Assembly: GCA_964451365.1 (NCBI GenBank)
Contig: CAYVIB010000002.1
Coordinates: 186,001 to 250,000, forward strand
Source: CAYVIB01 sp964451365
GTDB taxonomy: Bacteria; Pseudomonadota; Gammaproteobacteria; Pseudomonadales; Cellvibrionaceae
DNA length: 64,000 nucleotides
Direction: 5' to 3'
A model generated the notes under the pieces. The model was not told the DNA's origin, did no database searches, and worked only from the letters and a program-made list of their open reading frames with translations. This document shows, in pieces, positions 61,345 through 64,000 of this stretch (position 1 is its first letter; the number at the start of each line of letters is the position of its first letter). Position numbers and translations under genes: made by a program.

Positions 61345-64000
61345 TCACATCAGGCTTTTTGTTACCACTTCGTAAACATCCTTCGACAGCTTCGGCTGCT
61401 CGCCAATGCGCTGCAATTGCTTTTTCATCAACGCCTGCCGTTTGTCATCGTACCTTTTCCATTTGGTCAGGGGCGTTAACAGGCGCGCGGCGATCTGCGG
61501 GTTCTGTCCGTCAAGAATGATAATCTGGTCGGCCAGGAATGCATAGCCCTCCCCGCTGCGATCGTGAAAGTTGATCGCGTTGCGCATACAAAATCCGCCG
61601 ATAAGCGCGCGTACTTTATTCGGATTCCTGACATCGAAAGCGGCATGTTGGGTAAGCGCCTTGACCGTGTTCAGCGTACCGGGTACCGGACTTGATGCCT
61701 GCACTGACAGCCATTGGTTGACCACCAGCGATTCATCCTTCCACTTTTCATAAAAGTCATTCAGCAATTCCTGCTTCAGCGATTGAACGTGCGCGCTGCC
61801 GGAATAGACTATCGCGGCAAGCGCAGCCATCGTATCCGTCATATTCCCCGCCGTACGATATTGCTTTCGGCATAGTTCGATCACTTCCGCCCGGCCGCTT
61901 AGCATTAAATAGTGCAATGCGGTATTGCGAAGGCTCCGCCTGCCGATGCTCCCGGCATCCACTTTATACTCGCCGACTGTTTCATTTGCGTGATATACAC
62001 GCAGCAGATTGTCGTACAGCGCAGTGGCGAGTTTTCGTTTGACACACTCGCGGGCGTAGTGGATTCCTTCCACGTCCACCGGCTGAGACAATTCCGCAAG
62101 GTAATCCTCGCTCGGCAGTTGCAGGATGAGAGCCACCATTGCCGGGTCCAGGCTCTGGTCCTCCAGCAATACCCGATAGGCGTCGACAAAACCGGCATCG
62201 ATACTCGGGGAAGGATTACCCCCCATTTGCGCCATCATGTCACGGATAACGTCAACACCCAGTTGCTGGCTGGCGTCCCAGCGACAGAAACCGTCGGTGT
62301 CCCGGCTCATCAGGCGGGTCAGGTCTTCGCGGCTGTAGTTGTAGTCGAGCTTGACCGGCGCGGAAAACCCGCGCAGTAATGAAGGAACCGGCCTCTCGGG
62401 AACTTCTTCAAAAATAAACTCCTGTTCGGCCTTGGTAATTTCAAGAACCTTATGCGTGTTATCGTTGGTGTCCGTATCCGGTTGTTGCCCCTTGATTTTC
62501 AGCGGCAGCGCGCCGGCGTCGCCCAGCAATCCCACCGCAAGGGGAATAAGAAAAGGTTTTTTGTCTTTTGCTTCCGGCGTGGCCGGGCAGCTCTGCCGGA
62601 CCTTTAAGGTAAACTCGTTTTTACCCTCATCGTATCGCCCTTCGCACTTTACCACCGGTGTACCGGCCTGGCGGTACCAGTTCATAAACTGGCTGAAATC
62701 GCGACCGGAGGCATCCGCCATCGCGGCAACAAAATCCTCAATGGTTACCGCCTGCCCATCGTGCCGCTCGAAATACAGATCCGACCCCTTGCGAAAGAGT
62801 TCAGGCCCCAACAGGGTGTGAATCATGCGCACAACTTCCGAACCCTTCTCGTAAACGGTGAGGGTGTAAAAGTTGGAAATCTCGATAAATGACGAAGGTT
62901 GAACGGGGTGCGCCATGGGGCCGGCGTCCTCGGCAAATTGCATGGTGCGGAGCATTGATGCGTCTTCCACGCGCTTGACTGTGCGCGACCCCATGTCCGC
63001 GGAAAACTCCGCATCGCGGAACACGGTGAAACCTTCCTTCAAGCTCAATTGAAACCAGTCCCGGCAGGTAACGCGGTTACCGGACCAGTTGTGGAAATAC
63101 TCGTGCGCAACCACAGCTTCCACCCGTTGGAAACCCGCGTCGGTGGTCGTCTCCGGTTTAGCCAGGATGCAACTGGTATTGAAGATATTGAGCCCCTTGT
63201 TTTCCATGGCGCCCATATTGAAATCGTCCACCGCGACAATCATAAAAATGTCGAGATCGTATTCGCGGCCGTATACTTCCTCATCCCATTTCATCGCCCG
63301 CTTGAGCGACTGCATCGCGTGATCGCATTTATCAGCATCTTTTTGTTCGACAAAAATCCGCAACGCCACCTGGCGCCTCGAGCGGGTGGTAAAAGTATCG
63401 TCGATGCCGACGAGATCTCCCGCCACCAGCGCAAACAGATAACAGGGCTTTTTAAAGGGATCGTGCCATAGTGCCCAGTGCCGGTCGCCCTCCTCTCCGC
63501 TGTCGATCAAATTACCGTTGGAAAGCAAGACAGGGAACGCAACTTTGTCAGCGCTGATACGGGTATGGAATTCGCTCATCACATCCGGCCGATCCAGGTA
63601 ATAGGTGATTTTCCGAAATCCTTCGGCCTCGCACTGGGTGCAGTACATGGTGCGCGATTTGTACAAGCCTTCGAGGGAGGTATTTTCATGCGGTTTTATC
63701 CGGGTCACGCAGGAAAATTCAAATTTGTTGGGAACGGAAAATACTTCCAGCGTTTCGAGGTCGGTTTTATAGTCACTTTCGACCAGAATCGTGCCGTCAA
63801 TTTTTACTTCGCGCAGCTCCAGTTCCTGCCCGTGAAGTACCAGTGAAGCCTCTTTATCGGCCCGGGGATTGCGCACCAGTTCGAGCGTTGATTTAACCTC
63901 GGTGTAATCGGCAAACAATTCAAACTCAAGCGACGTTTTATTTATCCAGAAATCGGGCTCGCGGTAATCTTTCAGGTAAATTGTCCGGGGCTGTGAATCT
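61345..64000 (-). CDS. pepN: aminopeptidase N (PepN, family M1), 5' end outside the window
   Basis: A zinc aminopeptidase of at least 884 residues in the window. It removes N-terminal amino acids from peptides in the cytoplasm. Motifs: GAMEN exopeptidase motif (MGAMENKGLNIF), zinc site HEYFHNW followed by the distant Glu in LKEGFTVFRD, and the usual PepN helical C-terminal domain. The frame is open to the window's right end, and the residues just before it (IYLKDYREPDFWI) match the usual PepN N-terminus, so only a few residues are missing. Downstream genes are cytochrome b561 and yceI. Confidence 0.96.
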   Translation of the reverse strand, partial: DSQPRTIYLKDYREPDFWINKTSLEFELFADYTEVKSTLELVRNPRADKEASLVLHGQELELREVKIDGTILVESDYKTDLETLEVFSVPNKFEFSCVTRIKPHENTSLEGLYKSRTMYCTQCEAEGFRKITYYLDRPDVMSEFHTRISADKVAFPVLLSNGNLIDSGEEGDRHWALWHDPFKKPCYLFALVAGDLVGIDDTFTTRSRRQVALRIFVEQKDADKCDHAMQSLKRAMKWDEEVYGREYDLDIFMIVAVDDFNMGAMENKGLNIFNTSCILAKPETTTDAGFQRVEAVVAHEYFHNWSGNRVTCRDWFQLSLKEGFTVFRDAEFSADMGSRTVKRVEDASMLRTMQFAEDAGPMAHPVQPSSFIEISNFYTLTVYEKGSEVVRMIHTLLGPELFRKGSDLYFERHDGQAVTIEDFVAAMADASGRDFSQFMNWYRQAGTPVVKCEGRYDEGKNEFTLKVRQSCPATPEAKDKKPFLIPLAVGLLGDAGALPLKIKGQQPDTDTNDNTHKVLEITKAEQEFIFEEVPERPVPSLLRGFSAPVKLDYNYSREDLTRLMSRDTDGFCRWDASQQLGVDVIRDMMAQMGGNPSPSIDAGFVDAYRVLLEDQSLDPAMVALILQLPSEDYLAELSQPVDVEGIHYARECVKRKLATALYDNLLRVYHANETVGEYKVDAGSIGRRSLRNTALHYLMLSGRAEVIELCRKQYRTAGNMTDTMAALAAIVYSGSAHVQSLKQELLNDFYEKWKDESLVVNQWLSVQASSPVPGTLNTVKALTQHAAFDVRNPNKVRALIGGFCMRNAINFHDRSGEGYAFLADQIIILDGQNPQIAARLLTPLTKWKRYDDKRQALMKKQLQRIGEQPKLSKDVYEVVTKSLM

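Overview
The window looks like a chromosomal segment (about 53% GC by eye) of a marine or environmental gammaproteobacterium close to Pseudomonadales/Cellvibrionales. The evidence is the gene set and order rlmKL - rmf - pyrD - DUF2835 - large NAD-dependent glutamate dehydrogenase, a gammaproteobacterial UvrB, a CbpA/CbpM pair, a PepN, and a GlyGly-CTERM-like tail on a giant adhesin. One 100-N assembly gap lies at 45169-45268. I found no tRNA, rRNA, CRISPR array, integrase or transposase gene.

Layout. 1-3711: tail of an alpha/beta hydrolase, then a glycosyltransferase/glycogen-debranching fusion. 3954-8253: a lipoprotein, a Cu/Ag P1B ATPase with its MerR regulator and a recognisable 19-bp-spacer MerR promoter, and a PilZ protein. 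8265-14021: an accessory stretch with a miniature inverted-repeat element, a PLDc_N peptide, a PQQ-type sugar dehydrogenase/PEBP fusion, CorA, a DUF4142 protein, a broken ygjV-like gene and a DUF6916 protein. 14153-29872: a distinctive accessory block with three different sulfotransferases, an Asp/Asn beta-hydroxylase-type oxygenase, a GNAT acetyltransferase, a phage-tail-collar (microcystin-dependent-protein type) protein, a giant adhesin of about 3200 residues, and a lipoprotein plus small-protein pair. 29917-41305: core genes on the minus strand (uvrB, rlmKL, pyrD, a DUF2835 gene, gdhB), with rmf on the plus strand. 41527-49030: a Bat-type operon (MoxR ATPase, DUF58, DUF4381, two VWA proteins, the second fused to a TPR/Gln-rich tail, then BatD). 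49248-55749: an S46 dipeptidyl peptidase, DUF3300, DUF2157 and GDYXXLXY proteins. 55882-59828: a three-gene unit of an M48-like membrane protein, cbpA and cbpM. 60115-64000: yceI, cytochrome b561 and a partial pepN.

The most unusual content is the block 13710-29872. A secreted tail-collar protein and a giant calcium-type adhesin sit beside a set of tailoring enzymes (sulfation, hydroxylation, acetylation), which suggests an uncharacterised surface-display or surface-modification system. The adhesin carries a GlyGly-CTERM-like sorting tail followed, in the same reading frame, by a second signal-peptide-like segment and an outer-membrane beta-barrel. A second theme is small palindromic DNA: two copies of a miniature element, each flanked by its own perfect 11-bp direct repeat and one containing a nested palindrome, plus several REP-like hairpins, mostly between convergent genes.
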